Notes: generated by a model from the sequence alone, not told the origin. A stretch of 54,098 bases of DNA from Hyphomonadaceae bacterium (GCA_027485145.1 JAIXRO010000041.1:1-54098), one strand, 5' to 3'. Numbered from the stretch's first letter, positions 29,852 through 38,577 are shown. Numbers and translations: made by a program.

Positions 29852-30862
29852 TCAGTCTCCTTCGGTCGCGACCAAAGACAAGTCTATTGGTACGCCGATT
29901 GTCGCAATCTGAAACCTGCGTCCAAGGCGCTGCGACAAACGCTGAAGGATTTCGTCACTTGTATCGTGCCCTCCGAGCGCGAGATACTCGAACTTGTCTG
30001 AGACCTGCTGTTCGAAATCGGCCGCGTCAGCATCACTGAGCGGCGAAAACACGCCTTCACCCGAGGCGAGACGTTTCTGAACGTCAATTCCTAGTATCTT
30101 GAGACGTCCTTCAGGAACAGGATAATGCAGATCGCCGACAAGCGCATAAACGGGCTGGTCAAACGAAGCGTCGATCAAGGTTATCAACCGGTCCAGAGTC
30201 TGGTGGCCACACCCAACAATGATGACGAGCCCCTTGCCCTCGAGATTTATAACCAATGCCTGTTCATCCACGCGGCCGATGAACAGTTCTCGTGCAATGG
30301 GTCCGGTCGATGCAAGCCCCTCCCCAATGATCGCCGGCCGAGCAAGCTGCACAGGCTGTTGGCCCGGATAAGAGATTTTTACCGGGCTGAATATCTCGAC
30401 CTTGTCAAACAGAGGCTGCACAAGGCCCGGTGAGAAGGTGCGTTGCTTCTCCCATTTGAGACCGCCCACATGATCCCTGTGCAAGTGACTGATAAAGATC
30501 GTATCCACTTCCTCAAGCGACCTGCCGAGCTTTTTCAGGTTGTTCTCAAAGGGTGATGGACTAGCCTCGCCCTGGTTAAAACCGACATCAAACAAGATAG
30601 TCTGGTCGTCAGTCTCCACCAGGTAGGAAACGCCGGGTTCAGTCCTGAAGGCTGGATCGATCGCATGCCAGTTGACGATTGGCGTCACGACCAGACGCCG
30701 TGTTGATCCGAAGGCCTCGAGCTTTGTGTAGTTGGAACTGCGCCATTCGACATCCAACCTTGCTTGCCTGTAACCGCGGTGCGCATCCATTGCGAAAAGT
30801 GCCGTTAGCGCCAACGCCGTAGCACCAAGTACAGCCAGAGAAAGGTACTTTGCTCGTCTCAC
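29852..30862 (-). CDS. Membrane-anchored metallo-beta-lactamase-fold hydrolase
   Basis: 336 residues. A hydrophobic segment at about 7-24 without a clear cleavage site suggests a signal anchor, placing the enzyme outside the cytoplasm. The metal motif HLHRDH (126-131) is the HxHxDH of the fold; further ligands are likely in 'GCGHQTLDRL', 'VGDLHYPVP' and 'ALGGHDTSD'. The GCGH motif resembles the 7,8-dihydropterin-synthase-like branch of the family. The substrate is unknown. Its start overlaps the stop of the paraoxonase fusion gene by four bases, so the two are co-translated and likely work together. Confidence 0.85.
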   Translation of the reverse strand: MRRAKYLSLAVLGATALALTALFAMDAHRGYRQARLDVEWRSSNYTKLEAFGSTRRLVVTPIVNWHAIDPAFRTEPGVSYLVETDDQTILFDVGFNQGEASPSPFENNLKKLGRSLEEVDTIFISHLHRDHVGGLKWEKQRTFSPGLVQPLFDKVEIFSPVKISYPGQQPVQLARPAIIGEGLASTGPIARELFIGRVDEQALVINLEGKGLVIIVGCGHQTLDRLITLIDASFDQPVYALVGDLHYPVPEGRLKILGIDVQKRLASGEGVFSPLSDADAADFEQQVSDKFEYLALGGHDTSDEILQRLSQRLGRRFQIATIGVPIDLSLVATEGD

Positions 30863-32289
30863 AAGGCCGCCTCGCTATCACAAACTGACACGTGGGGTCC
30901 GAAAGCAGATCCAATGAAAATCCGGTCGAGGACAGTGTCAACCAACGCGACTGATGATGCTGCGTGTTGCTGACCTTCGTCAATGAACACACGATCTATA
31001 TGATCTGTGTCCGGATCAAGTGAAACAACCTCGGAAGGCGAAGGCTGGTCTTCCCGCCGCTGGTATCCGAGGGCCAGCGACAAGAGCTTGGGATGGCCCG
31101 CGATGTATAAAAGACCGTTGTCAGCAAAGGTCAGGTTATCAACACCGGTTCCGACGGGGATACTCCGGTTTCTGGTCAGGGTGTTGGTGCGCTGATCCCG
31201 ATCAAAAACAACGACGGACTGCCCCACAAGTTCGCCGACAAATACTTGCTTGCCGTCTGGTGACAGGGTGATACCGTTCGCCATCAACAACCCGTCCGCG
31301 GCAATCATGCTATCCTTGCCGCTGATCAGAAGCACTTTTCCGGTCGGCCGCTCTAGAGCGCCTTCCATGATTTCAGCCAGCGTTCCAGCATCTGCTTCTT
31401 TGTCCAGTGTCACGAGAAGCGTATCGGGACCAAGCACGACAAGATCATTCGGATTGTGGAGCAAAGGCGATGTTATACTGCGAACATGCTCAAATGTTCC
31501 CTCGGGCTTAAGCCTGAATACTTCGATCGCGTGATGCGCCTCGGCGCGATTTGCAACGAACAGCCAGTGGTTCCCGTCCGGGTCCGGATAAAGGTCCGCT
31601 CCAAAACTCTTGAATGTCTCAGGTGACGGCGGCGCAAGGTCCTTGCGTGTGGCCCCTGCGGGTTCATCAAGCGGGATTGCCCATATCTTTGCGCGCCCTG
31701 GCCCGCCTCCCCTGAAAGAACGGCGGTCTCCGCCGACCGCATAGGCTACACGCTGAACCTGATCCGAAACGATGTCTTCAGCCCCATTAAGCCCGTCAAG
31801 CCGCACGCATGTCCCATTGAAAGCAGCTTTGATTATCCGGGTTTCGCCAGCCTGGCCCCAAACCCCGCGGAGAAAGACACCCGCCCAGGCCAGCGTTACA
31901 AGCACGCTCAGCAAGGCCGCCCGTCCGGCCATGTCGCGTGCGACGCTGTAGCCGCTCAAAGGCTCGCGCAAGTCGTCCGGGATCGGCATTGCGCGCAACG
32001 GAGAGACATTTGCGCCACCGGTATTCCCCTTTGGTACCCAGCCAAACACGTAGCCTGGCACCACAGCGAACATCCGCATCAATTGACCTCTGACCTCGCG
32101 CCAATCTGTCCGGTGCACGGCAACCTTTAGCATCCACCAGTGCGTGCTCATGTGAGAGACAAAATATCGCTGTCCAACAATATGCGCACGCTCGAGGTGG
32201 TAGAAGGCTGACAGCCAATTCCTGGCAGCATAGGCCGAACGCGCCGCCTTCATCTCATCCTGAAAAGCTTTTTTGATACCTGGCTTCAA
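30859..32289 (-). CDS. DUF3703 domain fused to a paraoxonase-like beta-propeller
   Basis: 476 residues in three parts. Residues 1-110 match DUF3703 ('HLERAHIVGQRYFVSHMSTHWWML', 'FGWVPKGNTGGANVS'), normally a separate small protein. A membrane segment spans about 122-142. Residues 150-476 match paraoxonase/arylesterase: calcium ligands of PON1 are all present at matching spacing (E171 D172, N281 D282, N338, D384 N385), as are the disulfide cysteines (C161, C470). The PON1 His pair 115/134 is replaced by F229 and R248. The likely topology is DUF3703 in the cytoplasm, propeller in the periplasm. Substrate and activity are unknown; loss of the His pair argues against ordinary lactonase activity. 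Confidence 0.8.
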   Translation of the reverse strand: MKPGIKKAFQDEMKAARSAYAARNWLSAFYHLERAHIVGQRYFVSHMSTHWWMLKVAVHRTDWREVRGQLMRMFAVVPGYVFGWVPKGNTGGANVSPLRAMPIPDDLREPLSGYSVARDMAGRAALLSVLVTLAWAGVFLRGVWGQAGETRIIKAAFNGTCVRLDGLNGAEDIVSDQVQRVAYAVGGDRRSFRGGGPGRAKIWAIPLDEPAGATRKDLAPPSPETFKSFGADLYPDPDGNHWLFVANRAEAHHAIEVFRLKPEGTFEHVRSITSPLLHNPNDLVVLGPDTLLVTLDKEADAGTLAEIMEGALERPTGKVLLISGKDSMIAADGLLMANGITLSPDGKQVFVGELVGQSVVVFDRDQRTNTLTRNRSIPVGTGVDNLTFADNGLLYIAGHPKLLSLALGYQRREDQPSPSEVVSLDPDTDHIDRVFIDEGQQHAASSVALVDTVLDRIFIGSAFGPHVSVCDSEAAL

Positions 32290-32360
32290 TGCGCACCTGT
32301 CCTCGTTTCAGAACAGGTTAGGTGCTGGCAATCACCTCGTCTTGAACGATTCGCTTGGCA

Positions 32361-33062
32361 TTATTGGAGCAGGTTCTTCGCCGTCGATGGCAGGATCCCT
32401 GTAAGTCGCTTCAACGTCCTCGAATAGTGCGACTGATCTGAAAAGCCGCCGGAAATCGCTGCTTCTGCCAGACTGGCGCCTTGCCGCAGGGCGCCAGCAG
32501 CCCGGCCGACAGCTACCCAGAGCAACCATTTGGACAGCGGAATTCCCAGAGAAGCGTGCGCGAGCGCCCGGAGCCTCGATTCTGACAGGCCAACTTGCCG
32601 GGCTGCGACAGACACCGCTGCTTTGAGCGGCGCTGTTCTGAGGAGGGACAAGGCTTGTTCCAGACGCTCGTCGATCTGCAGGACCCGCGCGGACGCCAAG
32701 GCTGCAAGAGTGCTCATCGCCGTACTCAAATCGGCCTGCAGAAATGGAGCCGGATCAAATATGTCACGCCGCACGGCATAACTGTCCGGTCCCAGCTCCG
32801 CCAGAATATGCTGGGCGACTGCCGATTGGGGCTCAATCAAGATCAGCAGGATACGACCTGCCGGCAACAATCTGTGGGGCGTGCCGGGGCGTATAAAGAC
32901 TGGGTCGGAGTGAACAAGCAGCCCGGACGGTGTTTCAATCCGGAGCGCGTCACCAAAGCCCCAGCTCACCTGGAGCGTCGCATGGGAATGGCGCGCGTTA
33001 TCGCCAGCGGGCCCGCAGTAAGCGAAAAAGTAGTCGCCAAAATCGTGCTCGCCCTGCCACAT
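32361..33062 (-). CDS. AraC-family transcriptional regulator
   Basis: 233 residues. The N-terminal 100 residues look like a cupin sensor ('ARHSHATLQVSWGFGDALRI', 'FIRPGTPHRLLPAGRILLILIEP'), the last 100 are two helix-turn-helices ('AVSVAARQVGLSESRLRALAHASLGIPLSKWLLWVAV', 'LAEAAISGGFSDQSHYSRTLKRLTGILPS'). AraC proteins usually activate nearby genes in response to a small molecule. It lies 26 bases after csoR and 71 bases before the paraoxonase fusion, in the same orientation. Confidence 0.9.
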   Translation of the reverse strand: MWQGEHDFGDYFFAYCGPAGDNARHSHATLQVSWGFGDALRIETPSGLLVHSDPVFIRPGTPHRLLPAGRILLILIEPQSAVAQHILAELGPDSYAVRRDIFDPAPFLQADLSTAMSTLAALASARVLQIDERLEQALSLLRTAPLKAAVSVAARQVGLSESRLRALAHASLGIPLSKWLLWVAVGRAAGALRQGASLAEAAISGGFSDQSHYSRTLKRLTGILPSTAKNLLQ

Positions 33063-33088
33063 CGATGATTCAGCAATCTTGGGAGCGC

Positions 33089-33364
33089 TCAGCCCCGATA
33101 CTTTCCAAACAGATCGACCAGCTCTGAAAATTTCTGCCGCTGCGTCTCGGCGTCACCGTCGCGGATGGCTTCTTCAACACAGTGAGCGGCGTGGTTCTTC
33201 AGGAGTTCATCTTCGACCTTGCCAAGCGCGGCCTTGATCGCCTGAACCTGGGTCAGGATATCGATGCAGTACCTGCCTTCCTCGACCATTCCGGACACGC
33301 CGCGTACCTGGCCTTCAATTCGTCTGAGCCGGGTTACAACGGATTTAGGCGGCGCGTGATGCAT
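33089..33364 (-). CDS. csoR: Copper-sensing repressor CsoR
   Basis: 91 residues, all helical, 'VVTRLRRIEGQVRGVSGMVEEGRYCIDILTQ'. The ligands Cys33, His58 and Cys62 have exactly the C-x24-H-x3-C spacing of copper-binding CsoR, rather than the RcnR (nickel) or FrmR (formaldehyde) pattern. Binding of Cu(I) releases it from G-tract operators. Such a site lies just upstream (33371-33389) between csoR and the divergent secreted protein, and two more lie before the copper ATPase gene at 39.1 kb. Confidence 0.92.
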   Translation of the reverse strand: MHHAPPKSVVTRLRRIEGQVRGVSGMVEEGRYCIDILTQVQAIKAALGKVEDELLKNHAAHCVEEAIRDGDAETQRQKFSELVDLFGKYRG

Positions 33365-33370
33365 TTGACT

Positions 33371-33389
33371 TATACCTCTTGGGGGTATA
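33371..33389. promoter_or_regulatory. Probable CsoR operator between csoR and the copper genes
   Basis: TATACCTCTTGGGGGTATA: an AT-flanked imperfect dyad around a run of five G, the form bound by CsoR/RcnR-family repressors. It overlaps the csoR ribosome-site region and sits upstream of the divergent secreted-protein gene, so it could control both directions. Very similar sequences occur at 39075-39116. Confidence 0.7.
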
Positions 33390-33422
33390 TTTAACCGACT
33401 GGAATTGGCTGGTCAACGCTCC

Positions 33423-33845
33423 ATGATGGATTTGCTTCGCCGCGCGGTTATTGCCCTCACCCTGCTTGTGCTGGGCGCCGGGCATGCGGCGTGTGCGTGC
33501 GCTGCGGTCGCACAGGCGGTGGCCGGATCAGAGGCAGTGGTGTCCACACTGGCAAGCCACGACATTCACACAGTCTCCCAGGACGCGCCTGACACTGATC
33601 ACTGTGACCCGGGCTCCGAAGATAAGGGCCATGACTGTACCGGGTGCGAAGCTGTTGCCTTGCCGACAGATTCCGCAAACAAGGCGGTCAATACGTTTCC
33701 GGCTGACGCCGCAGTCCTTCCTGCCCAGCCCGCCACCGGGAGCAGCGGGGTATTCAATCTCGCGACCCTGAGGATTGAACCGGCCCGAGATCCGCCCCCG
33801 CAACGCCCCTCGCTCGTTACCCTGAAGATACGCCTGCAGAATTGA
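33423..33845 (+). CDS. Small secreted Cys/His protein, first gene of the copper set
   Basis: 140 residues: signal peptide or anchor at about 6-24 ('AVIALTLLVLGAGHAACACA'), then a mature part with 'HCDPGSEDKGHDCTGCEAVALP' whose Cys and His could bind copper. Reminiscent of the small DUF2946-like proteins near copper operons, but I cannot confirm the family. A TTG start 18 bases upstream is possible; the ATG at 33423 was preferred. It is divergent from csoR and directly downstream of the CsoR-type site. Confidence 0.6.
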   Translation: MMDLLRRAVIALTLLVLGAGHAACACAAVAQAVAGSEAVVSTLASHDIHTVSQDAPDTDHCDPGSEDKGHDCTGCEAVALPTDSANKAVNTFPADAAVLPAQPATGSSGVFNLATLRIEPARDPPPQRPSLVTLKIRLQN

Positions 33846-33961
33846 TCCTGTGATGATCGCTGCGCCCGCCTCCGGGCCGCGCAGTCCGCTTCTTCATCAT
33901 CCGAACGTGCGTGCGCCTTCGCGCCCACTGTCTACACCGATCATTCACAGGAACGCTCCCC

Positions 33962-34609
33962 ATGAAACTCTCCCACTCTATTCTCGCCGCTGCCGTTGTG
34001 TTTGCAGCCTCGCCCGCCTTTGCGCTCGAGGGCGACAGTTCCGCCACCGCGATGCAGCACTCTGATCATTGTGGCCTGCCTATGGGCGAAGGCACGGTGG
34101 CCGGACTCGACGTCAAGGCATCCAAAGCCACGATCGATCATACGCCTATCGCCGCCCTCAATTGGGACGCCATGACGATGGACTTCAAGGCCGCCAAGGG
34201 CGTCGACCTGTCCGCCTTCGCCGCCGGCGACCGCGTCCATTTCCTTCTGACTGAGGACACAAAATCAAAGTCTTACAGGATTGAAGCGATGTGTACGCTC
34301 GACGCCCCGAAAGGCCTGCATGACGCCTGCATGGGCAAGATGCACGAGACGGCCATGGCGCTCGCGGCAGCCAGCGGCAAATCCTGCGACATGGGCGGGA
34401 TGGATCATGACGCGATGCCGGGCATGGACCACACCGGCATGAAGGGCATGGACCACGGCAAAATGGACCACATGGATCACGGCGACATGAAACCAGCCGA
34501 TGCCGAGGCCATGAACTGCAAGGAGATGTGCGCGATGATGAAGAAATCATCCGATGCTCCGCCGGCAGACGAAAAGCCTACTGCTGAGATGGACCATAGC
34601 CAGCACTGA
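33962..34609 (+). CDS. Periplasmic copper chaperone with CusF domain and Met/His-rich tail
   Basis: 215 residues. The signal peptide ends AFA (about residue 20). Residues 40-100 form a CusF-type OB domain: His in 'ATIDHTP', then 'NWDAMTMDFK' with the Trp and two Met that hold Cu(I) in CusF. The last 90 residues are a repeat of MDH(D/G)xM units and Cys-containing segments ('NCKEMCAMM'), clearly a multi-site metal sponge. Much longer than ordinary CusF (about 110). It precedes the multicopper oxidase, whose insertion has the same kind of repeat, so it may feed copper to it. Confidence 0.85.
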   Translation: MKLSHSILAAAVVFAASPAFALEGDSSATAMQHSDHCGLPMGEGTVAGLDVKASKATIDHTPIAALNWDAMTMDFKAAKGVDLSAFAAGDRVHFLLTEDTKSKSYRIEAMCTLDAPKGLHDACMGKMHETAMALAAASGKSCDMGGMDHDAMPGMDHTGMKGMDHGKMDHMDHGDMKPADAEAMNCKEMCAMMKKSSDAPPADEKPTAEMDHSQH

Positions 34610-34616
34610 TCCGGTT

Positions 34617-34654
34617 GCCTGCCGCGCAGCGCGCTTCCAGCGCGCGCGGCAGGC
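34617..34654. other. Strong hairpin between the CusF-like and copA genes
   Basis: An 11-bp perfect stem (34617-34627 with 34644-34654) without a T tract. Placed between two genes of one operon, it could stabilise or partly stop the transcript. It is too close to the copA start to be a simple end of transcription. Confidence 0.6.
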
Positions 34655-34678
34655 GTTCCTCACACAAGGTTCGAACCC

Positions 34679-36532
34679 ATGCTCACACGACGCAATCTCC
34701 TCCGTACGGCCGCTGCAGGCGGACTCTTCGCGGCATCCAGCGCCCTGCTCCCGGCCTGGGCGCGGAGCGCTACTGCCGGCAACAAAGGAATCTTTGAAGT
34801 CTCCGGCAATGCCTTTGACCTCACCGTCGGCCACAGCGCCGTCGAGATCGGTGGCCGCTCCGGCCATGCCATCACGATCAACGGAACGCTGCCCGGACCA
34901 CTGATCCGGTTCCGCGAAGGCGAAAAGGTGACCCTCAAGGTCCAAAACACGCTCGACGAGGACACATCGATCCATTGGCACGGGCTTCTCGTGCCGTTTC
35001 ATATGGACGGGGTGCCCGGAGTTTCCTTCCCCGGCATCAAGCCGAAGTCGACATTCACCTATGAGTTCGCGGTCCCCCAGAGCGGCACCTACTGGTACCA
35101 CTCGCACTCGGGCTTGCAGGAACAGATGGGCCATTATGGCCCGTTGATCATCGATCCTGCTGGAGATGACCCGGTACAGTCAGATCGCGAGTATGTGCTC
35201 GTCCTGTCAGACTGGAGTTTCGAACATCCGCACAAGGTGTTTGCGCGCCTGAAGAAGGATGCTGCCGTTTATAACTTCCAGCAGCGCACAGCTGGTGACT
35301 TCCTGAAGGACGCCCGTCAAAACGGTCTCGGCGCCACGCTTGCCGACCGCGCGTCGTGGGGCGCCATGCGCATGTCGCCGACCGACATCTCGGATGTCAC
35401 GGCCTCGGTCTACACCTATCTGATCAACGGCCATGCGACGGAAGACAACTGGACCGCGATCTTCAATTCCGGGGAACGTATCCGCCTGCGGATCATCAAC
35501 GCGTCGGCCATGACAATATTCAATTTCCGGATCCCAGGATTGCCCATGACCGTGGTGGCTGCAGACGGGCTCCATGTGCAACCGGTCGAGACAGACGAGT
35601 TCCAGATCGGGGTTGCCGAGACCTATGACGTGATCGTCAGCCCGACCCGCGCCAGGCCGTTTGCGCTCGTCGCAGAATCGATCGACCGGTCAGGTCAGGT
35701 GGTCGCGACACTCGCGCCTGAAACGGGCCTTGTTGCAACCGCTCCCCTGCTGCGCGAACGCCCGACGCTGACCCACCGCGACATGGGCATGGACATGGCA
35801 TCCATGGATCACGGCTCAATGGCGGGAATGGACCACGGCACCATGCCGGGCATGGATCATGGCGCCATGGACATGGCTGCGGCAGTCCCGCAAGGCCATG
35901 ACCACAAGATGGGCGTCGGCGTGGATAACGTTGCGATGGTGCAAGTGAGCCGGATGGACGAGCCGGGGCTCGGCCTCGAATCTGTCCCGCACAGGGCGCT
36001 CAGGTATTCACAGCTCCGGAGCCTCACGCCCAACCCGGACACACGGGCGCCGGGCCGCGAAATGGAAATCCATCTCACCGGCAATATGGAACGCTACATG
36101 TGGTCCTTCGACGGCGTGAAGCTTAGCGAAGTGACGGGTCCGATTATTTTCCATGAAGGCGAACGCCTGCGCGTGACACTCGTCAACGATACGATGATGA
36201 CGCACCCGATCCACCTGCACGGCATGTTCTTCGACCTCGTGGTGGGCGATACCGATCACAAGCCGCGCAAGCACACGGTGATCGTCAAACCTGCCGAGCG
36301 GCTGTCGTTTGATGTCACCGCCGACCATGTTGGCGACTGGGCCTTCCACTGCCACCTCCTGTTCCACATGCATGCCGGCATGATGCAGGTCGTCTCGGTC
36401 GTGCCACGAAATGCGGCGACCGGCGCTGACGATCCGCATAGGGATCATACGCCTTCAGATACTCCAGTGACGGACGACCCTCCGCCAAAAGAAGCCCCGA
36501 TGACGGGCATGAGCCACGAAGGACACCGTTGA
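34679..36532 (+). CDS. copA: Multicopper oxidase CopA (PcoA family)
   Basis: 617 residues. The twin-arginine signal (TRRNLLRTAAAGG) exports it folded. All copper motifs are present: HWHG near 99, WYHSHSG near 140, HPIHLHG near 509 and HCHLLFHMHAGM near 559, making type 1 and trinuclear centres. A Met/His-rich insertion of MDHGxM repeats lies at about 369-400. It oxidises Cu(I) to the less toxic Cu(II) in the periplasm. Named here after the resistance-determinant oxidase, not the ATPase of the same name. It overlaps copB by four bases. Confidence 0.93.
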   Translation: MLTRRNLLRTAAAGGLFAASSALLPAWARSATAGNKGIFEVSGNAFDLTVGHSAVEIGGRSGHAITINGTLPGPLIRFREGEKVTLKVQNTLDEDTSIHWHGLLVPFHMDGVPGVSFPGIKPKSTFTYEFAVPQSGTYWYHSHSGLQEQMGHYGPLIIDPAGDDPVQSDREYVLVLSDWSFEHPHKVFARLKKDAAVYNFQQRTAGDFLKDARQNGLGATLADRASWGAMRMSPTDISDVTASVYTYLINGHATEDNWTAIFNSGERIRLRIINASAMTIFNFRIPGLPMTVVAADGLHVQPVETDEFQIGVAETYDVIVSPTRARPFALVAESIDRSGQVVATLAPETGLVATAPLLRERPTLTHRDMGMDMASMDHGSMAGMDHGTMPGMDHGAMDMAAAVPQGHDHKMGVGVDNVAMVQVSRMDEPGLGLESVPHRALRYSQLRSLTPNPDTRAPGREMEIHLTGNMERYMWSFDGVKLSEVTGPIIFHEGERLRVTLVNDTMMTHPIHLHGMFFDLVVGDTDHKPRKHTVIVKPAERLSFDVTADHVGDWAFHCHLLFHMHAGMMQVVSVVPRNAATGADDPHRDHTPSDTPVTDDPPPKEAPMTGMSHEGHR

Positions 36533-37329
36533 TGACCCGCGCTCAGATGATTGCCATGCTTGTCCTGCTTTCTCCGGTGACGGCCGCGCCTGCTTTTGCG
36601 CAGGAAACACCCGCACCCGGATCGCAGGCCGAAACCTATTGGGACAAGGATGAGTTCAAGGCGTCTCAGGACGCCCTGAAAAAAGAGCATGGCGGAGGGA
36701 CAAATTACATGATCCTCGCCGACCGGTTCGAATACCAATCGGGCGAGGGCTCTCCCGCTCTTCTTCTGGAAGGTCAGGGCTGGTGGGGTACGGACGAGAA
36801 CCGGCTCTGGATAAAGTCCGAGATCGACTACGACCTGGATACGAGCAGTTTTGAAGAATCTGAAGTACAGGCGCTCTGGTCACGTCCGATCGCGCGCTAT
36901 TTCGATCTGCAGGCAGGCGTGCGTCATGATTTCGAGCCGGGTCCGTCCCGCACCTACGCAGTCGCTGGAATCCAGGGGCTCGCTCACTACTGGTTCGAAA
37001 TAGACGGGGCCGTGTTCCTCAGCGACGAAGGTGACCTTTCTGCTCGCCTCGAAGCCGAGTATGAATTCCTGCTGACCCAGCGCCTTGTCCTGCAACCGCG
37101 AACGGAACTGAACTTCGCGGCTGAGGACGTTCCTGAACTTGAAACCGGCGCCGGACTTTCCACTGCGGAATTGGGCCTGCGCCTGCGCTATGAGTTCGAT
37201 CGTCAGTTCGCGCCCTATGTCGGGGTCAACTGGAAAGCCTCAACTGGCGAGACCGCAGACTATGCCCGCGCCCGCGGCGAGGACACGGAAACACTCTCTT
37301 TCGTCACCGGCATCAGGGTCTGGTTCTGA
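36529..37329 (+). CDS. copB: Outer-membrane copper resistance protein CopB
   Basis: 266 residues. Signal peptide ending AFAQ (about 24), then alternating beta strands ('MILADRFEYQSGEGSPALLLEGQGWWGTDENRLWIKSEIDYDL', 'LWSRPIARYFDLQAGVRHDF') ending in Trp-Phe, the outer-membrane barrel signature. It matches CopB/PcoB, but lacks the long Met/His-rich N-terminal section of Pseudomonas CopB. It works with CopA in copper sequestration or export. The start overlaps copA. Confidence 0.92.
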   Translation: MMTRAQMIAMLVLLSPVTAAPAFAQETPAPGSQAETYWDKDEFKASQDALKKEHGGGTNYMILADRFEYQSGEGSPALLLEGQGWWGTDENRLWIKSEIDYDLDTSSFEESEVQALWSRPIARYFDLQAGVRHDFEPGPSRTYAVAGIQGLAHYWFEIDGAVFLSDEGDLSARLEAEYEFLLTQRLVLQPRTELNFAAEDVPELETGAGLSTAELGLRLRYEFDRQFAPYVGVNWKASTGETADYARARGEDTETLSFVTGIRVWF

Positions 37330-37370
37330 ACTGCATTCCGCTCAAACTCCTAGTCCTGAAAGGACATCCC

Positions 37371-37724
37371 ATGCACACGCTCAAACTGATCGCCGCATCA
37401 TGTCTGGCCATCGCTCTCTCAGCTACTCCAGCGCTTGCTCACATCAGCGTCAAATCGACGAGCATCGAGAATGCGGCCGTCATCGAGTCCGCTCCTGAAG
37501 CCTTCTCCTTCAGCTTCAGCCAGCCGGTGGGCCTCATCGCGTTTTCTATCAAAACAGAAGCGGGTGAGGCCATCGATCTCGACTTCACGCCACCAAAAGC
37601 TCCGGCTGCCACATTCACAGTTCCGCTACCGGACCTTGCGCCCGGTCTCTACAGTGTGGAGTGGCGCACGATGTCGAAGGATGGTCATCCAATGACTGGA
37701 AAGTCGACTTTCCAACTGAGATAG
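37371..37724 (+). CDS. copC: Periplasmic copper-binding protein CopC
   Basis: 117 residues. Cleavage after ALA would leave an N-terminal His (HISVKSTS), which with the Asp and His in 'SKDGHPMTG' forms the known Cu(II) site of CopC. The beta-sandwich pattern fits. It lacks the Met-rich Cu(I) loop, so it is probably a Cu(II)-only type. CopC passes copper to CopD. It precedes copD by 12 bases. Confidence 0.92.
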   Translation: MHTLKLIAASCLAIALSATPALAHISVKSTSIENAAVIESAPEAFSFSFSQPVGLIAFSIKTEAGEAIDLDFTPPKAPAATFTVPLPDLAPGLYSVEWRTMSKDGHPMTGKSTFQLR

Positions 37725-37736
37725 GGTTGGACTCAT

Positions 37737-38567
37737 ATGCTCCTGCTGGACGCTGCCAATCTTGCAACAAAGATCCTGCTCTACGGCGCCAGCCTCGCAG
37801 CGATCGGGGCGGCGCTCCACGGGGCGCTCGGACTGCATGCCAACCGGCGCGCTTACTTCTGGCTCGCCGCTCTGGTGGGTCTCACCGCACTGATGCGGCT
37901 GCTTGTTCTCAATGCACAGATGGGCGGCAGCCTCGGCGCAGCGTTGTCACTTGATCAGTTCGGGTGGACCTGGGCTGGAGGCGGGCGCCCTGCGCTCTCC
38001 CTGCTCGCTGGTGCTATTCTCCTATTTGCGGCAAGCATTGCAAAATGGCGTGTTCTTCTGATGTTCGCGGCTGTCGGCATCAGCGCCGGCTTCGGCCTCA
38101 CCGGGCACACGGCAGGACTGGAGGCGCCCGGGCTCGCTCCCTGGGTTGTGTCGGTTCATGTCCTGATCGCCGGCTTCTGGCTGGCGGCGCCTGTCACGCT
38201 CTGGCCCGGACCCGCGATGACTGACTCAGATGTCCTCGCCCGGACCGAAGCGTTCAGCCGTGTCGCCAGACTCATCGTGCCGCTGCTGTTTGTGTCCGGC
38301 CTTTATCTTTTCTGGCGGGTCAACGGCGACTTCCTGTCAGCGCTAAGCTCCGGTTACGGACGGCTCCTGGCCGCCAAGCTTTTGGCCGCAACACTTATCC
38401 TCGGGCTCGGCGCGTTGAATATGACCCGTGTCACCCATCAGCTCGCGGCCGAACCTGCCAGGGGGCGCGCAACATTGCGGATCACCCTGCGGCTTGACGC
38501 TGTCCTCTTTACACTGATCCTCGGCATCATCGCCGCCGCCACAACGATTTCCGGCCCTATGGAATAA
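37737..38567 (+). CDS. copD: Copper resistance membrane protein CopD
   Basis: 276 residues with about eight membrane segments. His residues in segments such as 'GLTGHTAGLEAPGLAPWVVSVHVLIAGFWLAAP' match the CopD/PcoD domain. CopD lies in the inner membrane and is thought to move copper between periplasm and cytoplasm with CopC. The gene has the usual length for the shorter CopD type. It follows copC closely and precedes the NTF2-like gene by 10 bases, all one operon. Confidence 0.9.
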   Translation: MLLLDAANLATKILLYGASLAAIGAALHGALGLHANRRAYFWLAALVGLTALMRLLVLNAQMGGSLGAALSLDQFGWTWAGGGRPALSLLAGAILLFAASIAKWRVLLMFAAVGISAGFGLTGHTAGLEAPGLAPWVVSVHVLIAGFWLAAPVTLWPGPAMTDSDVLARTEAFSRVARLIVPLLFVSGLYLFWRVNGDFLSALSSGYGRLLAAKLLAATLILGLGALNMTRVTHQLAAEPARGRATLRITLRLDAVLFTLILGIIAAATTISGPME

Positions 38568-38577
38568 GGAAACTCCA

